A DNA stretch of 64,000 nucleotides, taken from Methylobacterium mesophilicum. Lineage in GTDB: Bacteria; Pseudomonadota; Alphaproteobacteria; Rhizobiales; Beijerinckiaceae. Shown in pieces: positions 1 to 8,599 of this stretch; within the stretch, counting starts at the first letter, position 1; the number at the start of each line of letters is the position of its first letter. The stretch covers positions 62,001 through 126,000 of the forward strand of contig NZ_BPQU01000008.1 of NCBI RefSeq assembly GCF_022179445.1, written 5' to 3'. The notes under the pieces are model-generated. The model was not told the origin of the DNA. It did no database searches and worked only from the letters and a program-made list of their open reading frames with translations. Made by a program: the position numbers and the translations under genes.

Positions 1-606
1 CAAGACGCGTTGCGCGACCTCTGCGCGGCCACTCGCGAGCTGGGCCTGCCGCTGATCTCCGACGAGATCTATCACGGCCTCAGCTACGGCGTGCCGACCG
101 TCACCGCCCTGCAATTCGATTCCGACGCGGTGGTGATCAACTCGTTCTCGAAATACCACTGCATGACCGGCTGGCGGGTCGGCTGGATGGTGGTGCCGGA
201 GGTCCTGGTCCGCCCGATCGAGCGGCTGGCGCAAAACCTCTACATCTCGGCGCCTTACCTCTCGCAGGTCGGCGCGCTCGCCGCGCTGGACGCCGCAGAC
301 GAACTCGACGCGGTGCGCGACGGCTACGCCCGCAACCGGGCGATCCTCCTCGACGCGCTGCCCGGCTTCGGCCTCGGGCGCGTGCACCCGGCCGACGGCG
401 CCTTCTACCTCTACGCGGACGTGGCGAATCTCACGAACGAAGCCACCGGTTTCTGCCGGCGCATGCTCGACGAAGCCAACGTCGCGGCGACCCCAGGGCT
501 CGATTTCGATCCGGATCTCGGCCACCACCACGTCCGGTTTTCGTTCGCCGGCTCCGAGGCGGAATGCCGGGAGGCGGTGGCGCGGTTAAGGACCTGGCTG
601 CGCTGA
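1..606 (+). CDS. Class I/II PLP-dependent aminotransferase, 3' part
   Basis: The reading frame is open from the first base, so the N-terminal half lies outside the window. It is a fold-type I pyridoxal-phosphate aminotransferase of the aspartate aminotransferase family. The segment SDEIYHGL carries the Asp and Tyr that contact the cofactor. SFSKYHCMTGWRVGW holds the Schiff-base lysine (codon at 151-153) followed by the family's TGWR signature. The Arg in HHVRFSFAG near the C-terminus is the usual alpha-carboxylate ligand. The amino-acid substrate cannot be told from this fragment. The stop lies five bases from the convergent phosphatase gene. Confidence 0.9.
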   Translation, partial: QDALRDLCAATRELGLPLISDEIYHGLSYGVPTVTALQFDSDAVVINSFSKYHCMTGWRVGWMVVPEVLVRPIERLAQNLYISAPYLSQVGALAALDAADELDAVRDGYARNRAILLDALPGFGLGRVHPADGAFYLYADVANLTNEATGFCRRMLDEANVAATPGLDFDPDLGHHHVRFSFAGSEAECREAVARLRTWLR

Positions 607-610
607 CCCC

Positions 611-1309
611 CTAGGCGGCCTCCACCGGCACCAGGGCGCGGACCGCCTCGGCCAGATCCGAAAAATGCTCGATCACCCGGTCGGGCCCGAGTTCGGTCAC
701 CGGCACGTCGGTGTAGCCGAAGGTCACCGCCACCACCGGGATGCCGGCGGCCTTGGCGGTGTCGATGTCGGTGCGCGAATCGCCGACCATTACGGCCCGG
801 GCCGGGTCGCCCCCGGCGCGTTCGATCGTGCCGGTGAGGTGGCTCGGATCGGGCTTGTAGGCCGGGAAGGTGTCGCGCCCGCAGATCGCCGCGAAGCGGT
901 GACCGATCCCGAGCAGGCGCAGCAGCTCCACCGACTGGCCCTCGAACTTGTTGGTGCAGACCGCCAGCCGGAACCCCGCCGCCTCCAGCGTGTCCAGCGC
1001 CTCCACCACGCCGGGATAAAGGTGCGACGTGTCGGCTAGGTGTTTTCCGTAATGGGCGATGAAGGCCTCGAACAGCCGCTCGTGGTCTTCCGCCGTGAGC
1101 GCGCGGCCCTCCGCTTCGAAGCCCCGCCGGATCAGCGCCTTGGCGCCGGCTCCGATCAGGCCGCGGGCCTGGGACAGGGGCAGCTCGGCCAGGCCTTCGC
1201 GCTTCATCAGCACGTTGAGCGTGCCGATCAGGTCACCCGCGGTCTCGGCCAGGGTCCCGTCCAGGTCGAACACGGCGATCGGCGGACGAGCGGTCGATTC
1301 GGGCGGCAT
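611..1309 (-). CDS. gph: Phosphoglycolate phosphatase (HAD superfamily)
   Basis: HAD hydrolase of about 232 residues that should dephosphorylate 2-phosphoglycolate in the cytosol. Motif I is FDLDGTLAET near the N-terminus, with the nucleophile Asp and the acid/base Asp two residues on. CTNKF holds the motif II/III region, and VGDSRTDIDTAKAAG supplies the motif IV acidic residues that hold magnesium. The frame stays open upstream to 1477, but the ATG at 1309 gives the usual family length and places the DxD motif about 15 residues in. HAD subfamilies are similar, so another small phosphatase role is possible. Confidence 0.85.
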   Translation of the reverse strand: MPPESTARPPIAVFDLDGTLAETAGDLIGTLNVLMKREGLAELPLSQARGLIGAGAKALIRRGFEAEGRALTAEDHERLFEAFIAHYGKHLADTSHLYPGVVEALDTLEAAGFRLAVCTNKFEGQSVELLRLLGIGHRFAAICGRDTFPAYKPDPSHLTGTIERAGGDPARAVMVGDSRTDIDTAKAAGIPVVAVTFGYTDVPVTELGPDRVIEHFSDLAEAVRALVPVEAA

Positions 1310-1437
1310 CGGGTCGAACTCCAGCTGGGATACGGCCTCGCTAAAGCCGGCCGGCGTCGGCGGCAAGGCGACGCGGCGCCCCACACTCGCCCGAAAGCCC
1401 AGCGAAAGGCGGAGCGCGTCAGCTCCCGGATCCCGCG

Positions 1438-1902
1438 ATGAAACCGTCCCTGCCCCTGCTTGCCACCTGCCTTGCACTCGCCAGCGTGCCGGCCGCCGCG
1501 ACCTCGTTCGAATTCGTGCCCGCGCCGCAGACCGACCTGAACCGGATGTACCGAGTCGACAAGGTCACCGGCGAGGTGACCTCCTGCCAGTACGGGCTGC
1601 AGGAATCGGCCGGCGGCATCGGCCAAACCGTGTGCTTCGGCCCCGGGGAGGGCGCCGGCGCACAGGCGCCCTCGGAATACGGCTTGGTCGCCAGCCGCCA
1701 CACCCGCGAGGCCGGCGTGTTCCGGGTCAATTACCGGACCGGCGAGATGAGCATCTGCTTCGTGCTGGTGAAGAAGGAGCAGGTGGTCTGCACCCAGCAG
1801 GCCAAGCCCGGCGCCGAGGGCGCATCGGACGCACCGCTGACCGGGCCCGCACCCGGCCGGGCCGGGGCCAGCGCCACGCCCGCACAGGGCGGCCGCTTTT
1901 GA
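1438..1902 (+). CDS. Hypothetical secreted protein
   Basis: Encodes 154 residues beginning with a clear signal peptide: MKPS, a hydrophobic run, then an Ala-rich cleavage site near residue 22. The mature part has two similar blocks, each with an RV-x-G-E hairpin ([13 protein letters not shown] and [13 protein letters not shown]). They look like a duplicated beta unit, each ending in a Cys. The C-terminal tail is rich in Pro, Ala and Gly. I recognise no named family. It is divergent from gph, with the start only 128 bases from the chosen gph ATG. Confidence 0.65.
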   Translation: MKPSLPLLATCLALASVPAAATSFEFVPAPQTDLNRMYRVDKVTGEVTSCQYGLQESAGGIGQTVCFGPGEGAGAQAPSEYGLVASRHTREAGVFRVNYRTGEMSICFVLVKKEQVVCTQQAKPGAEGASDAPLTGPAPGRAGASATPAQGGRF

Positions 1903-2032
1903 AGCCAGCAGCTCCGCGGAGCCGTTCCGGTCCGCCCTGCGGCATGCTAGGGGCCGCGCGACCGACCCAGGAAGCCCGGCTGCTCCGCATGCGCGACATC
2001 TCGTTCCACCCCGCCGACCGGGCGCCCCCGCG

Positions 2033-2746
2033 GTGAGCGGACCGGACCTGCGCCGGGCGGCGGCGGCGCGCGCCCTCGACCTGGTCGAGCCCGGCATGCG
2101 GCTGGGCCTCGGCACCGGCTCGACCGCGGCGGCCTTCGTGGCCCTGCTCGGCGAACGCGTCCGCGACGGGCTCGACATCGTCGGCGTGCCGACCTCGGAG
2201 GCGACGCGGGTGCAGGCCGAGGGCCTCGGCATCCGCCTCGCGACGCTCGACGAGCAGCCCGAGCTCGACTTGACCATCGACGGCGCCGACGAGGTGGACG
2301 ACCAGCTGCGCCTGATCAAGGGCGGCGGCGCCGCGCTGCTGCGGGAGAAGATCGTCGCCTGCGCCAGCCGCCGCATGGTGGTGATCGCCGACGCGGCCAA
2401 GCACGTCGCCCGGCTCGGCGCCTTCCCGCTGCCGATCGAGGTGAACCTGTTCGGCCTCACCGCCACGCACGGCGCGGTCGAGGCGGCTATCGCCCGGGTC
2501 GGCTGTACCGGCCCGGTGCGGCTACGCCGCGATCCGGCCGGCAAGCCGCTCCTCACCGATGGCGGCCATTACATCCTCGACGCCCATCTCGGCGCCATCC
2601 CGGATCCAGACGCCCTCGGGGCCGCCCTCTGGTCGGTGCCGGGCGTCGTCGAGCACGGCCTGTTCCTCGGCATCGCCGACGCCGCGATCCTGGCGGCGGA
2701 CCGCGACGGCCAGGCCGAGGTCACCATTCTCGGCAGCTTGGTCTGA
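2033..2746 (+). CDS. rpiA: Ribose-5-phosphate isomerase A
   Basis: Interconverts ribose-5-phosphate and ribulose-5-phosphate in the non-oxidative pentose phosphate pathway. The 237-residue length is normal for RpiA. Family motifs appear in order: [11 protein letters not shown] (phosphate loop), [10 protein letters not shown] (catalytic Asp region) and [14 protein letters not shown] (catalytic Lys/Glu region). Translation most likely starts at GTG 2033, because no in-frame ATG gives a complete N-terminus. The DUF2059 gene follows 31 bases downstream and may be co-transcribed. Confidence 0.95.
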   Translation: MSGPDLRRAAAARALDLVEPGMRLGLGTGSTAAAFVALLGERVRDGLDIVGVPTSEATRVQAEGLGIRLATLDEQPELDLTIDGADEVDDQLRLIKGGGAALLREKIVACASRRMVVIADAAKHVARLGAFPLPIEVNLFGLTATHGAVEAAIARVGCTGPVRLRRDPAGKPLLTDGGHYILDAHLGAIPDPDALGAALWSVPGVVEHGLFLGIADAAILAADRDGQAEVTILGSLV

Positions 2747-2777
2747 AGCGCCAAACCCTTTCGCAGGAACATTCAGC

Positions 2778-3341
2778 ATGTCCCGACGCCTCAAAGCCGC
2801 GCTCGGCCTCGCGCTCGCCGCGGCCACGATTCTCCCGCATGCGGCTTCGGCCCAGGCGAACAAGCCGGCCCCGGCCAAGCCGGCGGCGCAGCCGAACACG
2901 CCGGCCGCCGCGACGCCGACCTACACGGCGAGCCACCTCGCCCTCGCCCGCGAGGTGATGCTCAGCTCCGGCATCGCCCGCTCGTTCGATTCGGTCCTGC
3001 CGGCCTTCGCAGACCAGATCCGGAAGCAGACGGTGACGCGGCCCGAACTCGCCAAGGATCTCGACGAGGTCCTGACCGCCCTCCAGCCCGAGATGGAGCT
3101 GCAGAAGCAGCGCATGATCGACATCGCCGCCCGCACCTACGCGGCGAAATTCCCGGAGCCCGAGCTGAAGGAGATCGCGACCTTCTTCCGCTCGCCGGCC
3201 GGCAAGCACTACGTCGAGGCCCAGCCGCAGCTCCTCGACGAGATGGTGCAGGAAATGCAGGACTGGACGCAGGAAGTGTCCGAGTACGTCATGGTCCGGG
3301 TGCGGGCCGAGATGGGCAAGCGCGGCCACCAGATGCAGTGA
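2778..3341 (+). CDS. DUF2059 family secreted protein
   Basis: Has a signal peptide of roughly 26 residues (MSRRLKAALG, a hydrophobic core, ASAQA), then a Pro/Ala-rich linker to about residue 50. A helical DUF2059 domain follows, recognisable by the segments FPEPELKEIATFFRSPAGK and PQLLDEMVQEMQDW. The function of the family is not established. The protein should be periplasmic. The ATG at 2778 follows an AGGAA-like ribosome site and directly precedes the signal peptide, so upstream in-frame sequence is not coding. Confidence 0.85.
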   Translation: MSRRLKAALGLALAAATILPHAASAQANKPAPAKPAAQPNTPAAATPTYTASHLALAREVMLSSGIARSFDSVLPAFADQIRKQTVTRPELAKDLDEVLTALQPEMELQKQRMIDIAARTYAAKFPEPELKEIATFFRSPAGKHYVEAQPQLLDEMVQEMQDWTQEVSEYVMVRVRAEMGKRGHQMQ

Positions 3342-3683
3342 GAGGGGCGCGGGTGGTCGTGAGGTCGTTTTCGGCTCCGACTGCCCCACCCATGCCATCA
3401 TCCCGAGTCGACGGAGCGAAGCGGAGCCCTCGTGGGAGCCCTCCAGGGATCCCGTAGCCGACTCGAGGGCTCCCACGAGGCTCGCTGAGCTGACACCTCG
3501 AATCACGTAAGCCGGGACGCGCCCCCTCTCCTGTGCGGGAAGAGGTCGGGATGAGGGATCGGGGTTTTCCGGAGAGGGCGCATCCCTCACCCGGTCCCTC
3601 TCCCGTACGGGAGAGGGGACCAGCGTCACGACCGGAGATGTGTGATCGTCTCCGCCGCAGGATGGGGATGCTTTGGACATCCG
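3342..3683. repeat. Intergenic region with two REP-like palindromic elements
   Basis: No gene is visible here. About 3418-3482 holds an inverted repeat with arms CCTCGTGGGAGCCCTC and GAGGGCTCCCACGAGG. A second composite element at 3521-3620 has a palindrome of the CCCTCTCCC / GGGAGAGGG type at each end and a GTTTTCCGGAGA core. The second element recurs at 19427-19525 and 35071-35168. Confidence 0.75.
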
Positions 3684-4970
3684 ATGCCGTTGAATCCCAG
3701 GCCGGCGATCACGCTCGGTCAGACACGTTCCGCGCGGACGACCGACCGCCTCTACGCGGCGGGGGCGGCCCTGCTCGCCGTCCTGCCGCTGGCGATGGTG
3801 CTCGCCAACCGGTCGAGCCCGGCCGTCCTCGGCCTCGCAGCGTTAGCTTTCTTCGCCGGGCGCTGGGTCGAAGATCCTCGCGCGCTGCGAGCCTGCCTCC
3901 TCATCCCTCTCAGCAAGCCGCTCGGCGTCGCGGCGCTCGCCTTCCTGGGATGGTGCCTCGTCTCCTTCGCCTGGGCGCCGTTCCCGGGCTCGTCGCTGAA
4001 GGTGCTCGGCGAATTCTTGCCGACCCTGGCCGCCGCCTACCTGATCACCTGCCTCGCCCCCGGGCGGATCCCGGCCTTCGCGCCCCGCCTCGGTGCGGCC
4101 GCGATTGTGCTGGCAGGCCTCGTCATCGCGGTCGACCTCGCTTCGGACCTCGCCCTCGAACGGGCGCTCGGACGCCGGGTCGCCGCCTTCGTGCACAATC
4201 GCCCGGCGCTGACGCTGGACCTCCTTGCCGGCCCCGTCGCTCTGGTGCTGTGGCGCGCCCGCTCCCGGAGCCTCGCCGTGGCCGGCCTCGTCTTCGCGGC
4301 TTTCGGCGTGCTGCGCTCGATCAGCGGCGCCGCTCAGCTGGGACTTCTCGCCGGGGCCGGGCTGTTCGGCCTGGCCCGGCTGCTGCCGATGCGGGTCGGG
4401 ATCGCGCTTGCCGGCCTCGGGCTCGGCCTTGCCGTCGCACTCGCCCCCGTGGAGGGCGACCTGCTCGCCCGGGTCATGCCGGAGGCCGCGCATGAGCGCC
4501 TGGTGCAATCCTCCTCCCGGGCCCGAGTCGCCATCGCCCGCAGCTTCGGCGCGGCCGTGGCGGCCGATCCGTGGCGCGGGGCGGGATTCGGCACCAGCGC
4601 GCGCTTCGCAGAGGCTCCCGTGGCCGGGGCGGTCGCGCCCGAGATGCGGGTCCTCCTCGGAGTCGGCCACCCGCATAACAGCTTCCTGCAGGTCTGGGCC
4701 GAACTGGGATTGCCCGGTGCGCTCCTGGCCGCGCTAGTCCTGATGCTGATGCTCGGCCGCATCGCCGGGATGCGGCAGCCCGACCGCGCCGCGGCACTGG
4801 GTCTCGTCGCCTGCGCGGCTGCCATCGCGTTCGTCGAGCACAATGGCTGGGCGGCGTGGTGGACGGCCGGGCTCGGCGCTGCCATCACGTGGATGCGCGA
4901 AGCCACTTGGATGCGTGAGGCGGCGACGTCCCGCACGGATACGAGACGCGAGATGGACGGCCCCGCATGA
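3684..4970 (+). CDS. O-antigen ligase / polymerase-like membrane protein (Wzy_C family)
   Basis: Polytopic inner-membrane protein of about 428 residues, with ten or more hydrophobic segments and a larger periplasmic loop before the C-terminal helices. The segment GVGHPHNSFLQVWAELGLPG carries the conserved His that marks O-antigen ligase-type (PF04932) proteins. Members either ligate O-antigen to lipid A-core or polymerise surface glycans, and the exact role cannot be told apart here. No glycan genes surround it. Its last four bases form an ATGA overlap with the glutathione reductase start. The frame extends to 3642, but ATG 3684 is the better start. Confidence 0.8.
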   Translation: MPLNPRPAITLGQTRSARTTDRLYAAGAALLAVLPLAMVLANRSSPAVLGLAALAFFAGRWVEDPRALRACLLIPLSKPLGVAALAFLGWCLVSFAWAPFPGSSLKVLGEFLPTLAAAYLITCLAPGRIPAFAPRLGAAAIVLAGLVIAVDLASDLALERALGRRVAAFVHNRPALTLDLLAGPVALVLWRARSRSLAVAGLVFAAFGVLRSISGAAQLGLLAGAGLFGLARLLPMRVGIALAGLGLGLAVALAPVEGDLLARVMPEAAHERLVQSSSRARVAIARSFGAAVAADPWRGAGFGTSARFAEAPVAGAVAPEMRVLLGVGHPHNSFLQVWAELGLPGALLAALVLMLMLGRIAGMRQPDRAAALGLVACAAAIAFVEHNGWAAWWTAGLGAAITWMREATWMREAATSRTDTRREMDGPA

Positions 4971-6349
4971 GCGCTTTCGACGTCGACCTCTTCGTCATCG
5001 GCGCCGGCTCCGGGGGCGTCCGGGCCGCCCGGATCGCGGCCGGCTACGGCGCCAAGGTCATGCTGGCCGAGGAGTACCGGGTTGGCGGCACCTGCGTGAT
5101 CCGCGGCTGCGTGCCCAAGAAGCTGATGGTCTATGCCGGCCGCTTCGCCGACGAGTTCGAGGATGCCGCGGGCTTCGGCTGGACGGTCGAGCGCCCGCGC
5201 TTCGACTGGAGCGTCCTCAAGCGGCGCCGCGACGCAGAGGTGACCCGGCTCGAAGGGATCTACGACACCAACCTGCTGCGCGCCGGCGTCGAGATCGTGC
5301 CCGAGCGCGCGGTGATCGAGGACCCGCACACGATCCGCCTGATCGGTTCGGACAGGACGGTGCGGGCCGAGAGGATCCTGGTCGCGGTCGGCGCCCATCC
5401 GGTGAAGGAGCCGGCGGTGCCGGGGATCGAGCTGGCAATCACCTCGAATGAGGTGTTCGAGCTGGAAGACTTGCCCGAGCGCATCCTCGTGATCGGCGGC
5501 GGCTACATCGCGGTGGAGTTCGCCGGCGTCTTCGCAGCGCTCGGCAGCCGAACGACCCTGCTCCACCGGGGCGACCGGCTGCTGCGCGGCTTCGACGACG
5601 AGGTCCGCGACGCCCTCGCCGAGGCCTATCGCCAGCGCATGGACCTGCGGCTCGGCCGTACGCTGATCCGGATCGACCGGCGCGATGCCGGCCTGTGCGC
5701 GCAGCTCGACGACGGCACCGAGATCCTGGTCGATCAGGTGCTGGTGGCCACCGGCCGGCGCCCGAACGTCGCCGGGCTCGGCCTGGAGAAGGTCGGGATC
5801 GAGACCGACGCCGCCGGCGCGATCCCGGTGGATGCCTATTCACAGACTGCAATCCCGTCGATCTACGCGGTGGGCGACGTCACCAACCGCGCCAACCTGA
5901 CCCCCGTGGCGATCCGGGAGGGCCATGCCTTCGCTGACACGGTCTACGGCGGCAAGCCGTCCTGCGTCGATCACCGGCTGATCCCGACCGCGGTGTTCTC
6001 GACCCCCGAGATCGGCATCGTCGGCCATACCGAGGCCGCCGCCCGGGAGATCTACGGCAAGATCGACGTCTACAAGGCGCGCTTCCGGCCCATGAAGGCG
6101 ACGCTCTCGGGCCGCGAGGAGCGGATCCTCATGAAGGTGCTGGTCGATTGCGCCAGCGACCGGGTGGTGGGCGTCCACATCTTCGGCCACGATGCCGGCG
6201 AGGTGATCCAGGCCATCGGCATCGCCGTCACCATGGGCGCCACCAAGGCCGATTTCGACCGCACCATCGCGGTCCATCCCACCGCCGCCGAGGAGCTCGT
6301 CACCATGCGGGTGCCGGAGGTGACCAAGCATCCGGTCGGCGTCGGGTAA
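4967..6349 (+). CDS. gor: Glutathione-disulfide reductase
   Basis: FAD-dependent class I disulfide reductase of 460 residues, expected to reduce oxidised glutathione with NADPH. The N-terminal FAD loop is VIGAGSGGVRAAR. The redox pair lies in GGTCVIRGCVPKK (Cys43 and Cys48). The second dinucleotide loop is VIGGGYIAVEF, followed by HRGDRLLR, whose basic residues favour NADPH over NADH. HPTAAEELVTM supplies the C-terminal catalytic His-Glu pair. The ATG overlaps the preceding ligase stop, suggesting translational coupling, although the two functions are unrelated. Confidence 0.95.
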   Translation: MSAFDVDLFVIGAGSGGVRAARIAAGYGAKVMLAEEYRVGGTCVIRGCVPKKLMVYAGRFADEFEDAAGFGWTVERPRFDWSVLKRRRDAEVTRLEGIYDTNLLRAGVEIVPERAVIEDPHTIRLIGSDRTVRAERILVAVGAHPVKEPAVPGIELAITSNEVFELEDLPERILVIGGGYIAVEFAGVFAALGSRTTLLHRGDRLLRGFDDEVRDALAEAYRQRMDLRLGRTLIRIDRRDAGLCAQLDDGTEILVDQVLVATGRRPNVAGLGLEKVGIETDAAGAIPVDAYSQTAIPSIYAVGDVTNRANLTPVAIREGHAFADTVYGGKPSCVDHRLIPTAVFSTPEIGIVGHTEAAAREIYGKIDVYKARFRPMKATLSGREERILMKVLVDCASDRVVGVHIFGHDAGEVIQAIGIAVTMGATKADFDRTIAVHPTAAEELVTMRVPEVTKHPVGVG

Positions 6350-6403
6350 GTTCCCCGCGTCGCGGGGTCTCGACGCGGTGCGCGGCCGAGCCATATCAGG
6401 GTC

Positions 6404-6724
6404 ATGGGCAAGCAGGACGCAGGCAAGGGCAATCGCGAGGACGACGCGCACGCGCGCCGTCAGGCGATCATCGACGGCCTCCTGGCCGACGCCCTTCGGC
6501 CGGCCTTCAGCTATCGGGTACCGAGCCACGACGCGCTGCCCGCCGATATCCGCCGGGCGATCGACCGGCTGCTCGCCAAGGCCGAGACTCAGCGCAGCCG
6601 CTGCCTGACCTACGACGACCTCGAGGAGGCGCTTCCGCCGCGGGACGTCTCCGCGGAGGATCTGGAGGCGATCTTCTGGATCCTGGCCGAGCACGGGATC
6701 GAGGTCGAGGACGGCGAAGCCTGA
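6404..6724 (+). CDS. Small protein with sigma-70 region 1.1-like domain
   Basis: Encodes 106 residues. The N-terminal third is charged and low in complexity (MGKQDAGKGNRED). The C-terminal half, LTYDDLEEALPPRDVSAEDL then WILAEHGIEVED, matches the helical pattern of the sigma-70 region 1.1 fold (PF03979), in which a three-helix domain ends in GI-x-V followed by acidic residues. No other sigma regions are present, so this is a free-standing domain. In primary sigma factors region 1.1 blocks DNA binding until core polymerase is bound. Whether this protein binds polymerase is unknown. It lies 54 bases after gor on the same strand. Confidence 0.7.
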   Translation: MGKQDAGKGNREDDAHARRQAIIDGLLADALRPAFSYRVPSHDALPADIRRAIDRLLAKAETQRSRCLTYDDLEEALPPRDVSAEDLEAIFWILAEHGIEVEDGEA

Positions 6725-7172
6725 TCGAGCGCGGGCCGTAGGCAGTCGCCTTGATGCATCCGCGAACGTGGCGGTTGCCTTTTCGACACTCATTGACGCC
6801 GCAGGCTAAACCACCCCGTCATTCCGTGGCGCCGCAGGCGAGCCCGGAATCTCGAACCGCCGACGGCGCAAGATCTTGCTCCACCTCTGTTTCTCGCTCC
6901 CGGGCTCTGCTGTGCGGCCCCGGGATGACGGAGCGAAATCTTTGGGCTCGGAGAAACCCCAATCCCGTCGGGGCTCGGATTTTCTGATTGGATCGCGGGA
7001 CGCCCGAACCACCCGCTGCAAGCGCATCACCCGATCGCCCGCGCCCCAACTCTGCTTCAGGCTCCTGCCAGCCCTCAGGAATCCGCCCCTCGCATGCGTT
7101 CGGGAACCCCTCTATAAGCCGCGCTTCGCGCGTCATGCGCGATCGCACGAAGGACGTGCGCGGAGAGAGGTC
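6725..7172. repeat. Intergenic region with inverted REP-type arms; upstream region of DAHP synthase
   Basis: Contains no convincing gene. Two inverted arms lie at about 6827-6860 (CGTCATTCCGTGGCGCCGCA...) and 6896-6931 (ending CGGCCCCGGGATGACGG). They are the same REP type that flanks the GIY-YIG gene at 16.6-17.1 kb. A further GC-rich imperfect repeat follows to about 7015. The last 150 bases before 7173 must hold the aroG promoter, but no clear -35/-10 can be assigned. Confidence 0.65.
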
Positions 7173-8555
7173 ATGGCCGAGCGTTGGACACCGAAGAACT
7201 GGCGGAACCTGCCGATCCAGCAGGTCCCCGCCTATCCGGATTCGGCGGCGCTGCAGGCGGTCGAGACCCAGATCGCGAGCTTTCCCCCGCTGGTTTTCGC
7301 CGGTGAGGCGCGCAAGCTAAAGACGGCGCTCGGGCGCGTCGCGGCGGGCGAGGCCTTCCTTCTCCAGGGCGGCGACTGCGCCGAGAGCTTCGACGAGCAT
7401 TCGGCCGACAACATCCGCGACTTCTTCCGGGTGTTCCTGCAGATGGCGATGGTGCTGACCTTCGCGGGCGGCTCGCCCGTGGTGAAGGTCGGGCGCATCG
7501 CCGGGCAGTTCGCCAAGCCGCGCTCCTCGCCCACCGAGACCCTCGATGGCGTGAGCCTGCCGAGCTACCGGGGCGACATCGTCAACGGCATCGGCTTCAC
7601 GGAGGAGGCCCGCACGCCGGATCCGCGCCGTCAGGTCGAGGCCTACCGGCAATCGGCCGCGACCCTGAACCTGCTGCGCGCCTTCGCCACCGGCGGCTAC
7701 GCCAACCTGGAGAACGCGCATCGCTGGATGCTGGGCTTCGTGAAGGATTCGCCGCAATCCTCGCGCTACCAGGATGTCGCCGGTCGCATGACCGACGCGC
7801 TCGATTTCATGCGGGCGATCGGCATCAATCCGGAGACCCATCCGGAGGTGCGGACCACCGACTTCTACACCAGCCACGAGGCCCTGCTGCTCGGCTACGA
7901 GGAGGCGCTGACCCGCATCGACTCGACCACGGGCGATTGGTACGCGACCTCCGGGCACATGCTGTGGATCGGCGACCGCACCCGGCAGCCGGACCATGCC
8001 CATGTCGAATATGCCCGCGGGATCAAGAACCCGATCGGCCTGAAATGCGGTCCGTCCATGCAGGCGGACGGCCTGATCCGGCTGGTCGATCAGCTCAACC
8101 CGGAGAACGAGCCCGGCCGGCTCAGCCTGATCTGCCGGTTCGGCGCCGACAAGGTCGGCGACCACCTGCCGGCCCTGATCCGGGCGGTCGAGCGGGAAGG
8201 GCGGACGGTGGTCTGGATCTGCGACCCGATGCACGGCAACACCGTCGCGGCGGGCCGCTACAAGACCCGGCCTTTCGACCGGGTGATGCAGGAGATCGAG
8301 GGCTTCTTCGGCGTCCACCGGGCCGAGGGCACGTTCGCGGGCGGCATCCATCTGGAGATGACCGGCAAGGACGTGACCGAATGCACCGGCGGCGCCCGGG
8401 CGCTCACCGCCGACGACCTGCAGGATCGCTACCACACCTACTGCGACCCGCGCCTCAACGCCGAGCAGGCGCTGGAGGTGGCGTTCCGCACGGCCGAGCT
8501 GGTCAAGGCAGAGCGCAGCCACATCGAGCGCCCGCGCCTCGACGCGGCCGAGTAA
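7173..8555 (+). CDS. aroG: Class II 3-deoxy-7-phosphoheptulonate (DAHP) synthase
   Basis: Catalyses the first step of the shikimate pathway, condensing phosphoenolpyruvate with erythrose-4-phosphate. At 460 residues it is the plant/actinobacterial-type class II enzyme, not the short class I form. Diagnostic stretches are [11 protein letters not shown] near residue 65 (metal-binding Cys), [26 protein letters not shown] and [10 protein letters not shown]. The last supplies the metal-binding His, together with ECTGG near the end. The start is ATG 7173 behind a GAGAGAGG-like ribosome site. The in-frame extension upstream runs through REP sequence and is not coding. The symbol follows common alphaproteobacterial usage. 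Confidence 0.93.
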   Translation: MAERWTPKNWRNLPIQQVPAYPDSAALQAVETQIASFPPLVFAGEARKLKTALGRVAAGEAFLLQGGDCAESFDEHSADNIRDFFRVFLQMAMVLTFAGGSPVVKVGRIAGQFAKPRSSPTETLDGVSLPSYRGDIVNGIGFTEEARTPDPRRQVEAYRQSAATLNLLRAFATGGYANLENAHRWMLGFVKDSPQSSRYQDVAGRMTDALDFMRAIGINPETHPEVRTTDFYTSHEALLLGYEEALTRIDSTTGDWYATSGHMLWIGDRTRQPDHAHVEYARGIKNPIGLKCGPSMQADGLIRLVDQLNPENEPGRLSLICRFGADKVGDHLPALIRAVEREGRTVVWICDPMHGNTVAAGRYKTRPFDRVMQEIEGFFGVHRAEGTFAGGIHLEMTGKDVTECTGGARALTADDLQDRYHTYCDPRLNAEQALEVAFRTAELVKAERSHIERPRLDAAE

Positions 8556-8565
8556 GGCGCTTGCC

Positions 8566-8597
8566 TATCCCTCCCCCCCGCGGCGGGGGAGGGATGC
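8566..8597. terminator. GC-rich palindrome between convergent genes
   Basis: A near-perfect inverted repeat, ATCCCTCCCCCC / GGGGGAGGGAT, with a CGCGG loop fills the 44-base gap between aroG and the convergent GGDEF/EAL gene. There is no T tract on either side, so intrinsic termination is only a guess. It may instead be a minimal REP. Confidence 0.4.
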
Positions 8598-8599
8598 TT

